From the NCBI GenBank assembly GCA_951640195.1, contig OX621167.1:868001-932000 (forward strand): a DNA stretch of 64,000 nt, written 5' to 3'. The DNA comes from Porpolomopsis calyptriformis (lineage: Eukaryota > Basidiomycota > Agaricomycetes > Agaricales > Hygrophoraceae). Positions 40,437 to 53,100 of the stretch are shown one piece after another. The stretch's first letter is position 1. Each line of letters begins with the position of its first letter. The notes beneath the pieces were generated by a model that saw nothing but the letters and a program-made list of their open reading frames with translations, had not been told where the DNA came from and made no database searches. The position numbers were made by a program, and so were the translations under genes.

Positions 40437-41407
40437 TGTTACAGCCACTTCATTTTGTCATTGTTCACTTTCCTTATCCTCAGTTTTATCTTGTCTTATC
40501 TCTCTTTATCTAATCTTTCTATTTATATCCCCTAGATTAGAGGTGATAATACCATTGGTTGATGAAGATATGCTGTGCAAGGCTGTGCAATACTGCGCAT
40601 CAGTTAGCCATTGTTATAAACTGGTTATTGTTGAGATGGTTTTACTTCGGAGTGCTCTGTCCCAAGACGATGATGATGTCTCAAGTCCTAGTTATTGGGG
40701 TGTCTAACAAGGAATCAGACTTAAAGTCTGAGTATGACTAACTAGGGGTTTATATACTGACTATGCTACTGCAGATGAGTTAGTGTTTACACGAGGAATA
40801 CATGCGGTGAGTGAAGATAAGCATGATAGGGAACTTGGAGCATGTGAAGGGATAAAACATAATCATCAGAAATGAAAAGTATCCTATCTAAGGTAAATGA
40901 AAAAGATAGGGCCATAGGGAATCCCATAGCGTAAACATGGGGAATCCCAAGCAAAGATAAGATAAATCCAACTAAGCAACAATGACTAACATAGAGAAGG
41001 AATGAAAAATTACATCTGTGACAGCCATTCCATGGATCATCACCATGGTGATCACAATCACAGTCCAGACTTGGGTAGAGTATAAGTAGAGTACAGAACA
41101 TTTGTACATACCCTAGTTCTGTTCTTCAACATTGTCACCATCAGTTTATGCACTGACTTCTCTGTGATTTACATTGAAGCGACCTAAGTTACCACTGCTG
41201 ACATAACAGAAGAACAGAACTCAAACTCACCTCACTTATCTTTGCAAGAGTCACTGGTCAATCTTCACCTAACACCAACCACTTTTACTTTTGAGTTATC
41301 AAGTAAAAGCCATTGCTGTTGCCCCTCTGGAACATTGACAGGCTCCCCTGACTGACCCATCCTCTTTCACTCCAAGAACCACAAGAGACACTTCGGCACA
41401 TCCTTGC
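40437..41407 (+). repeat. 5' LTR of element G
   Basis: TGTTACAGCC...CCTTGCA; 554 bp after removing the inserted solo LTR and its duplicate. A TATA-like AGTATAAGTAG lies near 41079. Its first half matches the LTR of F in inverted orientation (ATTAGAGG, CCATTGGTTG, CCATTCCATGGATCAT). Confidence 0.6.
40612..41023 (-). repeat. Solo LTR of the B family
   Basis: 412 bp, TGTTATAAACTGG...ATCTGTGACA, flanked by GCCAT (40607-40611 and 41024-41028). Diverged from the B and B2 LTRs with small insertions. It lies inside the LTR of G. Confidence 0.9.
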
Positions 41408-41865
41408 ATGGTATCAGATGTGACCATCACCCTGGATTGATCTTCATCCACTCCACCTCCATCCTATTCTCCTCCCCACCAATCCCCACAGGCTTCGACG
41501 AGTCAGCTCATTAGCTACTCGGAACAGCAAGCTGTTGACGCCCTAGATGTCGACCAAGACCAACTCGAAGCTCTTATGCTCGAGTTCTCCCATCTTGCAT
41601 TTGACATCACCCCTCCTGTCTCCGCCAACCTTTCCCCTGCCTCATCCCATTCCTTGCTTTCTTTGGATTCATTTTACACTGCTCCCTCACCCCCAGATTC
41701 CTCAGATGGTCTCAACCCCTTTCTCAAAATTGAACCATGCACATTCAACCACGTTCGTGTCAGAATCTTTCATTCCCCTGTTCTTGTTGCCAACTTTCTT
41801 GCCTCTTCCATCTGTGTGTTCTATCGTCACGGATTCTCTGGTCACATCAGGGATAACCTTTCACT

Positions 41866-42206
41866 ATGCCTCCCCGCCCAGGCCACTGACCCCCAAGCTA
41901 CAGGCTCACAGATGACGAATTAGAGTTCCAGGATGCCATTGACACATCTGACATACACTCACCCTTATCATCTCAGATCCTCAACCCCTCGACTCCCTCT
42001 GTCTTCTCCATTCTTAGGCCAACTACTCTCCCTACTCCTACCCCGCAATCCACAGACACACCTCCACCCTTCATGTTCAGATGTCCTTGTTTTCTCCAAA
42101 CACCACCTCCTCTTTCCTGCTTATCGTCCACTCCTGAAAGGGCAACTACCTCAACCTCCCTGCAACAACTGCTTCCGGATCCCCCTGGAAACTGAAAGAC
42201 TCTCCT
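41866..42206 (+). pseudogene. Gag N-terminus of element G
   Basis: Starts MPPRPGH with a TGA two codons later (likely CGA), then PPSYRLTDDELEFQDAIDTS DIHSPLSSQIL and a Pro/Thr-rich stretch up to the E2 insertion. 41408-41865 is leader with the primer site; an open stretch at 41576-41923 in another frame is not recognisable. Confidence 0.55.
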
Positions 42207-42562
42207 TGTCACAGATTCTTTTTTCATTTTTCTTTTAGTCATACTTGATTAGTCTCACTTCCATCTTACCATTTTATATATAGAGATTGATCACATGTAT
42301 TCCTTTTCTGACTCTTCACAAGTCACATTCTGTTTCCATTATTCTTTTTATAACTCTTCACTAGTCACATTCTGGATTCCGCTTTGTAATTGTTCATATA
42401 ACTGACTCATGGCGACTCAGGTAGTTAGTATATAAAGCCTAACCTCTAGTTGGTAGGTTAAGTTTGATTCCTAGTTAGCTCCCCCACTCTTTAGTCAAAT
42501 CTCTATTCCTTATCAGCCCCCCCAACGCGAGAAGTAAAACCTTCAACAACTGAATCATAACA
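42207..42562 (+). repeat. 5' LTR of E2
   Basis: TGTCACAGATTC...GAATCATAACA. TATATAAAG near 42429 precedes AAGTTTGATTC (42460-42470). Confidence 0.9.
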
Positions 42563-42563
42563 A

Positions 42564-42574
42564 GAATTGAACTT
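42564..42574 (+). promoter_or_regulatory. Self-complementary primer-binding site of E2
   Basis: GAATTGAACTT lies one base inside the 5' LTR. It complements AAGTTCAATTC of the 3' LTR at 11 of 11 positions and the mutated 5' LTR copy at 9 of 11. Confidence 0.6.
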
Positions 42575-42719
42575 CCTTCTTGCGCATTAAGTCACTTCCA
42601 CTCTGGATCCTACTGAAGACTGAACACAGTCAATCTTTTTATCTCCGGATTCAGATACTCCTTTTCAACCTATAGTATTCCAAACCCCTGCACAATCTAT
42701 CATCCCCCTTTCCCCTTCA

Positions 42720-44176
42720 TTGTCATCTCTAACACCAATGTCTCAAACATCTCAACAAGAATATGAAGCTGACCAAACTGTTCCTGCACCTGGACCCAGT
42801 AATATTCCCCCCACCATCCAAGAAGAAGAAGAAGGAGATGTCGTCGAGTTTAACATAGCCCAAGAGCTCAAGGACCTGAGAGCACAAATTGACCAATTTC
42901 GAGGCTAGTACTACAACGAAGTCCACACCAATGAAGAGCTCCGAAAAGAACTTAAAGCCCTTAAGAATAGTTGATAAGAAGAATCTGAACCAGCTACCCC
43001 TCCCCCTGTACAATGACAATCTGTACTTTGAGGACCTATAATTTCCCCTGGGAATCCTTTTGTTTATACCCCAAGAAGAACACAATCCATCCAACCCCCT
43101 TTCCAACTAACTTTCCCCACACAATCTCAACCACCCACTCAGACAACTGTTCCCCCCATAATTCCAACCCCCACTAAAATCAAAATCGCTAATCTAACTG
43201 AGTATGATGGAACTCCTGAGAAACTTGAAGACTTCATCCATCAATGTCGACTCAACTTCGCAGTCAGAGACTACAATGACAAGCGGAAGGTAGTCTACAT
43301 GCTCTCTTATCTTGGTGATAGAAACCCATGGGCTTGGGGATGATTGTTCACTGAAACGGTTGATGGAAAGAGGAATTACATGTGGAATTACGCAACATTT
43401 TTGGATGAATTTTGAGAAACTTTCAGAAGGATCAACCCAGTGGCGAAGGCACGGATCGAGCTAGAGAAAGTGAAGATGACAGGAACGATCGAAGACTACA
43501 ACCTTCGGTTTATACAACACGCAATGAGAACTGAGTACAACAAGGCCACCCTACTTTGTTTCTACAAATCCAGACTCCCCCAGCCAATCCGAATGCACAT
43601 TTATTTGATGGACAACATGCCGTCAACTTTGTTAGACTGGATGACGAAAGCGGCCCAATTTGAAGAACAGTACCAGGAACAACGAGCCAAACAAGCATTA
43701 TGGTCAAGTCAAGATCAGAAAGGAAAGAAGTCTGAAGCCAAATCGAATCCACAAGGAAACCCTTCCCACTCCACCACCACCACATCATCCCCAATCAAAC
43801 AAGAATTGAGAGAAGCCTCTCTCAAAACTGCAAAATGAGACAACTCCTCCATCACCTGCTACAACTGTGGCAAGAAAGGATATTACGCCAACAAATGTTG
43901 AAGCCCACATGCTGACAACATTCTGGCACATCAAGAAGCCTCAGCTTCCACTCGAGGAAAAGGAGGAAATCATGGTTGAGGCAAAGGACGGAACATCCAA
44001 ACAATCAATTGGATTGATACAGAAGAATTGGAAGCGCAGATTGAGGAAGTACTGGAGGACGATGAGAAAGAGAAAAGAATGGCGAAGGATGACTTGAAAG
44101 ATATGGGAATTGCGAACTGGGATAAGGAGAGATGGGCTGCACTAGCTCAAGCATTAAAAGAGCAAAAGGATTTTTA
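42720..44176 (+). pseudogene. Gag of E2
   Basis: From about 42738 (MSQTSQQEYEADQTVPAPGP) through a coiled coil (LKDLRAQIDQF), the capsid IKIANLTEYDGTPEKLEDFI, VVYMLSYLGDRNPWAWG and IEDYNLRFIQHAMRTEYNKA, to a knuckle CYNCGKKGYYANKC whose His has become Tyr. It ends KDF-TAG at 44174-44176 with pol in the -1 frame (GGATTTTTAG). Several TGA/TAG stops. Confidence 0.8.
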
Positions 44177-47100
44177 GTCTGGCCAAGTGCTGAGAGCCGA
44201 AGCACTTTGGCTGTGTCCCATGTATGTGTACCATCATCTATGAAAAGTTTTCATTTTCTTGGCACACTTGAACAGGGCAAAGGTGCTCTTGAATTCTATC
44301 TTTGGATCACGAGTACCGACAATCTTCAACAAGTGGCTATCATAGTGCTCATTGACTCTGGCGCCTCAGGGAATTTTATTGACAAAGCTTTTATTCATCA
44401 AATGGAGATATCAACCTATCCATTGGATGAGGTTGTACCAGTACAAAATGCTGATGGTTCCAAGAACTGAGGAGGTCCCATCACACATGATACAGACCTG
44501 TTTATTGAGGCACCAGATTTATCTTTTTGAGAATGAATATAGTTGGAGGTCACTAACTTAGGAAGAAAACAACAGGTTATCCTCAGCTTCCCATGGCTCT
44601 TGCAACACAACCCCACTATCAATTGGACAAAAGGCACCTTAACCTTTGCATCTGGTGACACGCTGTTCAGTAGTATGCAAGTTGGAGTGTTGCCCCCACA
44701 GGAAGAACTCTACATCTTTGATTTGAGTCTGAAACATGACTCCTTTATCTGTTTAGTCAGAGTTGACCACTCCCGGCCAGTTTCCATTGAGGAGGATATC
44801 ATATCTTTCATTCCCAGTCATTACCACAATTTCTAGTGTGTTTTCCATACCGCAGAATTTGACAAACTTCCTCCTCGATGTCCTTTTGATCATGCAATCA
44901 ACCTCTACCTGAACACAAAATTCCAAGTCAGAAAGCTCTATCCCCTTTCACCTTATGAGCAGGTGGAACTTAACAAGTTTATTAACAAAAATTTCAGAAC
45001 AGGTCAAATATGTCCATTGAAATCCCTTCAAGCTGCTCCTTTCTTCTTTGTGAAAAAGGCCGAAGAGATCAATGCCAAAGGTCTCAGTGCTAGTCTATGT
45101 CCTATCCAGGACTATCACTACATCAACTCAAGGACCATTCCTGATCATTACCCCCTTCCCCTTTTATCAGAAATCCTCCAAGTACCGAAGCTTGCTACTG
45201 CTTCTCTCTTCACTGTTATTGATATTTGATGGGGATTCAACAATATATGACTCAAGGAAGGCGATGAATGGAAAGCAGCTTTCATTACCAATTGTGGACT
45301 TTTCAAACTGACTGTTATATTCTTTGGACTACAAAATTCCCCAGCATCCTTTCAACAAATAATAGATGTTCTTTTCAAACCTGTTTTGGACTCTGGCTGT
45401 GTCCACATCTATATTGATGACATTCTCATTATGGGTGACACCCCTGAAGAAATTTGCCACTGGACCAACGAAACCCTCAAACTTATGGAGAAGAATCAAC
45501 TGTCCGCCAAACCTGTCAAATGCCAAATGGAGAAGATCTCAGTCACCTACCTTGGCACGATCATTTCCAAAAGTCAACTCACTATCAATCCAAAGAAGGT
45601 GGACACCATTATCAATTGGCCAACACCCCAAAAGCTGCAAGATCTCCAATCTTTTCTTGGCACCACCAATTTCTGGCGGTGTTATATCAAGAGTTTCTCC
45701 TCAGTCATTCGTCCCCTTTGTAGCCTCTTATGGAAAGACCAACCTTGGGATTGATCCCCCCTGTGTCAAAAAGCCTTTGAACAGCTCAAACACCTCGTCA
45801 CCACAGCCCCTGTCCTTCTCACTCCCCGGCCAGACCTACCTTATCTCTTGGAGACCGATACCTCAGATTTTGGTATAGGCATGGTCTTATCTCAGAAACA
45901 CGACAATGGTTGGCATCCTGTCAGCTTTTTCTCGAAATCCCTACTCCCTGCTGAGTATAACTATCCTACTCATGATCTGGAAATGCTTGCAATCATCACC
46001 TCCCTCAAGTATTAGCACTATCTTCTGGAAGGTGCAAGGGATACTGTGTTAATAAAAACAGACAATTTGGTGCTCAAATATTTCATGCAGAACAGATCCC
46101 TCTCCAGACGACAAGCATGTTGGATGGAATTCTTAGGCAGATTCGACTTCAAAATCGAGTACTCCCCTGGAGTCAAAAATAAAGCCGATGGACTCTCTCA
46201 CTGACCTGATCACTGTCATTTAGAAAAAGAAGAACTAGAAGGTCAAGCCCTCCTTCCCCCTGGATGCTTCATCAATGTTATCATTTCTATGTCTGAACCC
46301 TCTTTCATGTCAAGACTTCATTTCCCCAACTTCAACCAAATTCCAGAGGATATTCGCATCAAATTATCCAATCCCTCTTCTAGCTACTCCTTCACTGACA
46401 GAATTGTGAGAGATGCAGGAGATCATATTGTCATGCCAGTGGACGTATTGTTACACACAGGGATAATTTGATTGACCCACTCCCTACCCCATGGAGGCCA
46501 TCCCGGAATTGAGAAGACACATGAGCTTGTGTTATGGAACTACACCTGGAGTAGTGCTGCCCCTGATATCCATGTATTTGTATCATCCTGTCCAACCTGC
46601 CAACAAGTCAAGCTATACCCCTCAAAGCCTGCAGGTCTTCTAGAACCCATTCCCCCTTCATCTCTACCTTGGGAAGAAATCACTGCCAATCTAATTGTGG
46701 AACTCCCCCAATCATCTGGCTATGATGCTGTCTTAGTCATTGTCAATTGCTTCACTAAATGTGCTCACTTTATTCTGATGACTTCAAACATTTCTGCAGA
46801 AGGAGTTACAAAACTCTTTAGGGATAATGTATGGAAACACCACAGTTGGCCAAAGAAGATCATAACCGATCGAGGAACTCAATTTGCTTCCAAATTTGTG
46901 AAAGCTCTCAACACTCACTTGGGAATCATCTCCAGTCTATCCACTGCCTATCATCCCCAAACTGATAGCCAAACGGAACAAACCAATCAAGAACTTGAGC
47001 AATACCTTCGTTTATACACAAACTTTATACAAGATGATTGGTCCAATTGGCTATCCCCAGCTGAATTTGCATACAACAACCAATAACATTCCTCGATGAA

Positions 47101-47737
47101 ACACACTCCCTTCTATCTTGATGCTGGCCAGCATCCTTTCATCCCATCTATCCCCGCAACTTCCACTTCTAACCCCGCAGCAGACGCCTTCAATGATCAT
47201 CTTACAGAAGCCCATGAAGAAGCCTCAAAAGCTCTAGAAGCAACAGCCGAAACCATGAAATGCTTTGCAGATTGCAAACGGAAAGACACTCAACTCCAAA
47301 TAGGTCAATTTGTTTATCTTAATACACATAACTTAAAAACAGGTTGTCCAATCCTCAAACTTGATGTCTGATGCACTGGACCTTTCAAAATTCTAGAAAG
47401 AATCGGAAAAGTCTCTTATCACCTGGCCCTTCCTATCTCATGGAAAATTCACGATGTCTTTCACATTTCACTCCTGAGACCCACTAATATCAACTCTGAT
47501 CTCCATCCAGGAGAAGTGGACAATAATCTCTGCCCACCTCTGGATATTATTCAGGAGAAAGAAGAATACAAGGTTGAACAGATTCTCCAACATCATGGGT
47601 CTACCTGATGTTGCACATATTTAGTCAAATGGGTTAGCTATCCCATTGAAGAAGCAACCTGGGAACTGAAGAAGAACCTCCTCCATGTGAAAGAATGAAT
47701 TCTAGAATACGAACGATCAATTCAAATAGCAACTTAA
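44160..47737 (+). pseudogene. Pol of E2 with chromodomain
   Basis: Protease VLIDSGASGNFIDKAF (44349-44396), RT FTVIDI(stop)WGFNN and VHIYIDDILIMGD (45401-45439), RNase H LETDTSDFGIGMVLSQKHDN, KNKADGLS, zinc finger HGGHPGIEKTHELVLWNYTW and CPTCQQVKLYP, integrase WKHHSWPKKIITDRGTQFAS and STAYHPQTDSQTEQTNQELE, chromodomain [13 protein letters not shown] then TYLVKWVSYPIEEATWELKK (about 47560-47680), ending SIQIAT-stop at 47737. More than ten in-frame stops. Confidence 0.88.
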
Positions 47738-47860
47738 TCACTCTTTCACAGTATTAACTCCCCTCTTTTAAATTTTTCACTTTCATCACCTTTTTCAAAC
47801 TCCAACTAGTCCTTATAATCTCTCTCGTCTCTGCCCTCTCCCCTCAGAATCAACATCACC

Positions 47861-48411
47861 ATGCCTGCTGAATGCACTCACCAGACCGCTCACAAATCTA
47901 CTGGTGGTTGTCCACCTCGCACTCCCCATATGTCCACTAGAAGGCAATGCCCTCGTTGCGCTCCCCCTCTGCTCACTTCCACCTCATCTACCTATGGTGA
48001 AACTGAGCTTGCCAGACAACTCTGGCAACACAATTGCTGAGCACGAAATCAGGCCCTCACCATGTGGCCAGAAGAAATTATCACACCACCCATCCCACCT
48101 GAGCAGATCATCGAGTCGTTAAAGAAGGACATTGACTATTACAAGAGTAAGATCGTGAGACTAAACAAAGAGTTGTACAATCAGTGGTTGGATTTGGATC
48201 AGGAGAAGAGAATGAGCAGGCATTGGTGAGAACAGGCCAAGTACTGGGAAGCAAAACATGAGGAAGCCATAAAGGTACTTCCCCATCTTGATTCCCCCAT
48301 TCCCCCCATTTTCCTGGGTCCGCTCATTGTTCCCCTGGTTCATCATCGAACCCCATCACCATGATGATATTTCCCTGTCGACTGCCATTCCCGACAAGGA
48401 CTTATCCTAGT
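47861..48411 (+). pseudogene. Post-pol ORF3 of E2, decayed
   Basis: MPAECTHQTAHKSTGGCPPR, TMWPEEIITPPIPPEQIIES and a helical stretch (DIDYYKSKIVRLNKELYNQW; QAKYWEAKHEEAIKVL), collinear with ORF3 of E. Stops near 48038 and 48228 and a frame change near 48340. Confidence 0.7.
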
Positions 48412-48491
48412 CCTTCCCCTCCTCTGCACCCTTCAACACTCTCAAATGCAGCCTCAAATTTCAGGATGAAATTCTTTTTAGTGTGGGTGTA

Positions 48492-48847
48492 TGTCACAGA
48501 TTCTTTTTTCATTTTTCTTTTAGTCATACTTGATTAGTCTCACTTCCATCTTACTATTTTATATATAGAGATTGATCACATGTATTCCTTTTCCAACTCT
48601 TCACAAGTCACATTCTGTTTCCGTTATTCTTTTCATAACTCTTCACTATTCACATTCCGGATTCCACTTTGTAATCATTTATATGACTGACTCATGGTGA
48701 CTCAGGTAGTTAGTATATAAAGCCTGACCTCTAGTCAGTAGGTTAAGTTCAATTCCTAGTTAGCTCCCCCACTCTTTAGTCGAATCTCTATTCCTTATCA
48801 GCCCCCCCAATGCGAGAAGTAAAACCTTTGACTACTGAATCATAACA
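48492..48847 (+). repeat. 3' LTR of E2
   Basis: Same length. Here the transcript-start segment is AAGTTCAATTC (48745-48755), a perfect complement of the PBS at 42564-42574. Confidence 0.9.
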
Positions 48848-48864
48848 CTCCTCCACCAAAGGAG

Positions 48865-49254
48865 TGTTATAAACTGGTTGTCGATGAGATGGTTTTACTT
48901 CGGAGAGCTCTGTCCCAAGATGATGATAATGTCTCAAGTCCTAGTAATTGGGTTGCTAACGAGGAATCAGACTTAAAGTCTGAGTACGACTAACTAGGGG
49001 TTTATATACTGACTACGCTACTGCGGATGAGTCAGTGTAAACACGAGGAATACATGCGACGAGTAGAGATAAACATGATAAGAGACTCGGAGCATGTGAA
49101 AGGATGAAACATGATTTGTCGGAAATGAGATGTGTCCTATCTTGGATATATGAAAAGATATGAAATCATGGGGAATCCCAAGTAGAGATAAGACCTGTCC
49201 GACTAAGCAGTAATGACTAACATAGTGAGGAAATGAAAATTTACGTCCGTGACA
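48865..49254 (-). repeat. 3' LTR of B2
   Basis: TGTTATAAACTGG...GTCCGTGACA on the plus strand, 390 bp. Confidence 0.9.
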
Positions 49255-49288
49255 TACACCTCGTTTTTCAGGAAATTTGACCCGAATT

Positions 49289-50024
49289 TCAGACTTGGGT
49301 GGTGTCGGGCGTTTCGTCCTCTGAGGCCTGAGTCGGGATTTCCTCAGTGGCGGAGGCCTCGATGACCACTGAGAGGGAAGCGATGGGGGTAGCTTCCAAG
49401 GCTGCTTCGATGGGGGAAGGGGCTCGGATTGTTGCAATGTTGTCGTCGTCCAGATATTCTAAGTCGAGGTTGATGGGGTACTTGACTGACGCACCGTAGT
49501 TGATTATGGTCTCTGTCATCGCGAGATCCTGTTGGGCCTGAAGAAAATCTTCTCAGGAGAGTTGTTCAGCTCGACGACTCTCTTCTATGAGCTTGACGAT
49601 AATGGCGTGGGTGGTGACGTCGTAGCAATCAACCCATGTTCGCTTCTTCTGTCGTTGGAGCTTCCAAACTTTGAGCTCACTTTCATCCCAATGGTTCTTC
49701 CAAAACAGGGCGCTCTTTTCTGATGCCTTGAGCTTGGCTTTCAGGACTTCGCGTTCTTGACAAAGTTCTCGGTTCCAGTTCCTGACGCTATTGCTGTGAA
49801 CCGTGAGACGTGAGATGGTGACGGCGGGGTCTTCGGGAGGAGGGGTTTCCATAGGGTATTCTTTGAAGAAATCTTCCGCGCGTGTGCGAGCTTGTTGGCG
49901 TAATTGCCGAGTGGAGGAGGAAGAGGTAGAGGGACCGGGAGTAGGGGAACGGATGGCGGCGGACAAGGGGATTCATCCAGCGTGTTGAATGGCGACTTGA
50001 GGAGAGGGAGATCGAGTGGCGGGT
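49289..50024 (-). pseudogene. Post-pol ORF3 of B2
   Basis: Collinear with ORF3 of B along its full length (SAAIRSPTPGPSTSSSSTRQ; ALFWKNHWDESELKVWKLQR; end PDTTQV). The start ATG has become ATA at about 50024 and there is a stop near 49555, so this copy is dead, but the retained similarity supports ORF3 as a real element gene. Confidence 0.7.
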
Positions 50025-50190
50025 ATTATGAATGATGGTTCAATGATGTTGGGAACAATAGTGTTGAGTAGGTTCGTCGAAGGTAGGAAAAGACTGGATG
50101 GAATCGTATCAACGATTCTCGGTTTATAAATGCCAACTTGACCTAAAAATAGAATTCAAAAAATGGACAGCCAGAATGATGACAAACGAG

Positions 50191-53100
50191 TTAAGTCGCT
50201 GTTTGAATTGAGTCTTCGTAAGTCTTCACAATTTCTTTGGCGTGTCGTAAGATGTTCGATCGTTCTTCCCAAGTAGCTTCTTTGATTGGATAACCTTTCC
50301 ATTTGACCAAATACTTTCGTCGGCGTTGAGCTCCGGAGTGTTGAAGAATAGATTCAACTTCGTATTCTTCTTCATTCTCGATTAGATCTGGTGGAGGTCG
50401 AGATGTATCAGTAATGTCAGGGTGGAGCAACTTATCTTCAACGTTCGGTCTCAGGAGTGATACGTGAAAAACTGGGTGGAGCTTCCAAGTTCCGGGGATA
50501 TCGATAAGATACGCAAGATCCGATACTTGTTTTAGGATTTTGAATGGCCCAGTTCTTCTGTTATCTAATTTCTTGGCGGGTCGAGTCGTCTTGATGTTTC
50601 TGGTATCTAACCAAACCAGATCTCCGATTCTGAAGGAGGGAGAGAGTTTCCGTTTTCAATCGGCATATTTCTTCATTGATTCTGTGGCGTGTGATAGTGA
50701 TTCGCCAGCACTCTTCTGAGCACGCGTGAGACGTTCGTGGAAGGTGTTTGCTGTGGGGACATTACTCGGGGATTCGATTGTGATCGGCAAATAAGGGTGA
50801 TTGTGATGTGGCGGAGTGTTGTCGATTATTGTAAGTGAATTCGGCAGAAGCCAACCATTCGGACCAGTCGTCTTGCATGAAATTGGTGTAGAACTGTAGG
50901 TAGACTTCGAGTTCTTGGTTCGTTCATTCAGTCTGACCATTGGTCTCGGGATGATAAGCCGTAGACAGTCCAGAAATGGTTCCTAGGAGTTTGTTGAGGG
51001 CTTCAGTGAATTTCGATGCGAATTGGACTCCACGATTGGAAATGATCTTCTTTGGCCATCCATGATGTTTCCAGATGTGATCATGGAAGAGTCGGGCAGC
51101 GCCTTCTGATAAGAGATTGGAAGTCGTCGGAATAAAGTGGGCACGTTTTGTAAAGCAATCGACGACTACCATCACAGCATCGTATCCAAGCGAGTCAGGT
51201 AGTTGAACAATGAGATCGACGGTTATCTCAGTCCATGGTTCGGTAGTGGGGGGTATAGGTTGTAGGAGTCCTGTCGGCTTCGAAGGGTAATTCTTGTTTT
51301 GCTGACAAGCAGGACAGGATCGTACGTAGTTGATAACGTCTTGAGAGACGCCATCTCAAACAAAGTTTCGGAGCACTAGCTCCTTTGTCTTCTCAATGCC
51401 AGGGTGTCCAGCATGGGGGTAGGCGTGGGACAGTCGTATTATGTCTGTGCGCAGAGATACTTCCCCCGGCACCACAATTCGACCTTCAACATCGCAAACC
51501 AACCCATCAGCTTGGTCCCAAAACAATGAGGCATCCTCGATTTTCTGTGAGATCTTGTTCGGTATTGGTAGCTTGAAGCGTAATCTTGCGAAAAAGTCTG
51601 GTTCTGAAAGTTTGACGATCGAATTGATCCAGTGTTCATCTGCGATTAAAATCTCATCTTCCACCTCGCCTTTACCCTCGTCGAAATAATCCGGGCGCCT
51701 GGATAACCCATCGGCCTTGTTCTTTCTCCCTGGGACGTACTCGATTTTGTACTCGTATCTCGATAGAATTTCTGACCAGCGAGCACGTCGTCCAAACAAT
51801 ACACGAGTGATGCTGAAATATTTGAGGGCGAGACTGTTGGTACGGATTAGAAGGTCATGTCGTGAGCCTTCCAAGAGATGTCGCCATGCTTTAAGACAGT
51901 CTATTATCGCCAGAAGCTTAGCATCGTGAGTTGGATACTTCTTTTCGGCAGGGGTTAAAGATCTTGAATGAAAGCCTACGGGTTTCCAGTTGTTTTCATG
52001 CAGTTGAGACAGTATTCCCCCTAAGGCAAAGCCAGAGGCGTCAGTCTCCAAGCAGTATGGTAGGTCTTGGTCCAGCACTTCGAGGACAGGGGCATTCGTG
52101 AGGGAATCTTTCAATTGATCAAAGGCGTGTTGTCGTCTGGGGGTCCATTCCCATACAGTATCTTTGCGGAGTAACTGATTAAGTGGTTGAGCGATCTTTG
52201 AAAAATCCTTGATGTATTTTCTCCAGAAATTCATGCTTCCGAGAAAGGATTGGAGTTGTTTTACCGTTCGAGGTTCAGGCCATTCGGCAATGGCTTTGAT
52301 CTTCTTGGGATTGGTTCTGATATGACCTTTCGTTAAGGTCATTCCCAGGTAGATCACCTCTTCCTTCTCGAATTGGCATTTGACGGGTTTACAGGAGAGT
52401 TTGTTCTTCTTCATGATATCGAGGGTTTTGAACGTCCAATAATGCAGTTCTTCTAGATCATCTCCGCAGATGAGAACATCATCGATATAGATAAAAACAC
52501 AACCTGATTTCAATACTTCAGCAAATTGCGTATCGATCATTCGTTGGAACGTAGCTGGAGAGTTTCACAGACCAAAGAACATTACTCTTGGAACATAGAG
52601 TCCCTTGACCGTGTTGAAAGCGGCTTTCCATTCGTCGCCTTCTTTAATCCGAATGTTGTTAAATCCCCATCGGATATCTACAACTGTGAATAGCGCAGCA
52701 GATCGTAGCTTTGGTTGTTGAACAATTTGATGGAGAAGTGGTAGAGGATATCAGTCAGGAACGGTAAAGTGATTCAGGTAACGGTAGTCTTCGATTGGTC
52801 TGTATCCAGCATCTTGTCATTTCGCGTTGATTTCTTCAGCTTTCTTGCTTAGGAAGAAGCGAGCGGCTTGAGGTGAGGATCCCTTGAATATTCGTCCAGT
52901 AGCCACGTTTTCTTCCAAAAACTTCTCTAGGAAGTCTATCTCTCGAGGGGACATCGGATAAGTCATGTTATTTTGAGGTACGAAAGTATCTTTGAGATCA
53001 ATGACATGATCGAACTCGGAATGAGGTGGAAGGCAATCGAAGGACTCCTTGGCAAAGACACTAGCATAGTCTTTCCAATAGACCTCCGGTACAAACTTTC

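Larger units (their letters stand above)
42207..48847 (+). mobile_element. Chromovirus E2, full length but decayed
   Basis: 356-bp LTRs at 42207-42562 and 48492-48847; duplication CTCCT (42202-42206 and 48848-48852). Plus-strand order gag, protease, RT, RNase H, integrase, chromodomain, ORF3. Many Arg codons of sister copy E are Cys, His, Trp or stop here, consistent with CpG loss. Confidence 0.92.

Noticed and set aside
39400..41045. Inverted LTR blocks as terminal inverted repeats of a DNA transposon
   Set aside because: The inside holds a chromodomain and purine tract next to an LTR edge; two neighbouring LTR elements in opposite orientation explain it better.
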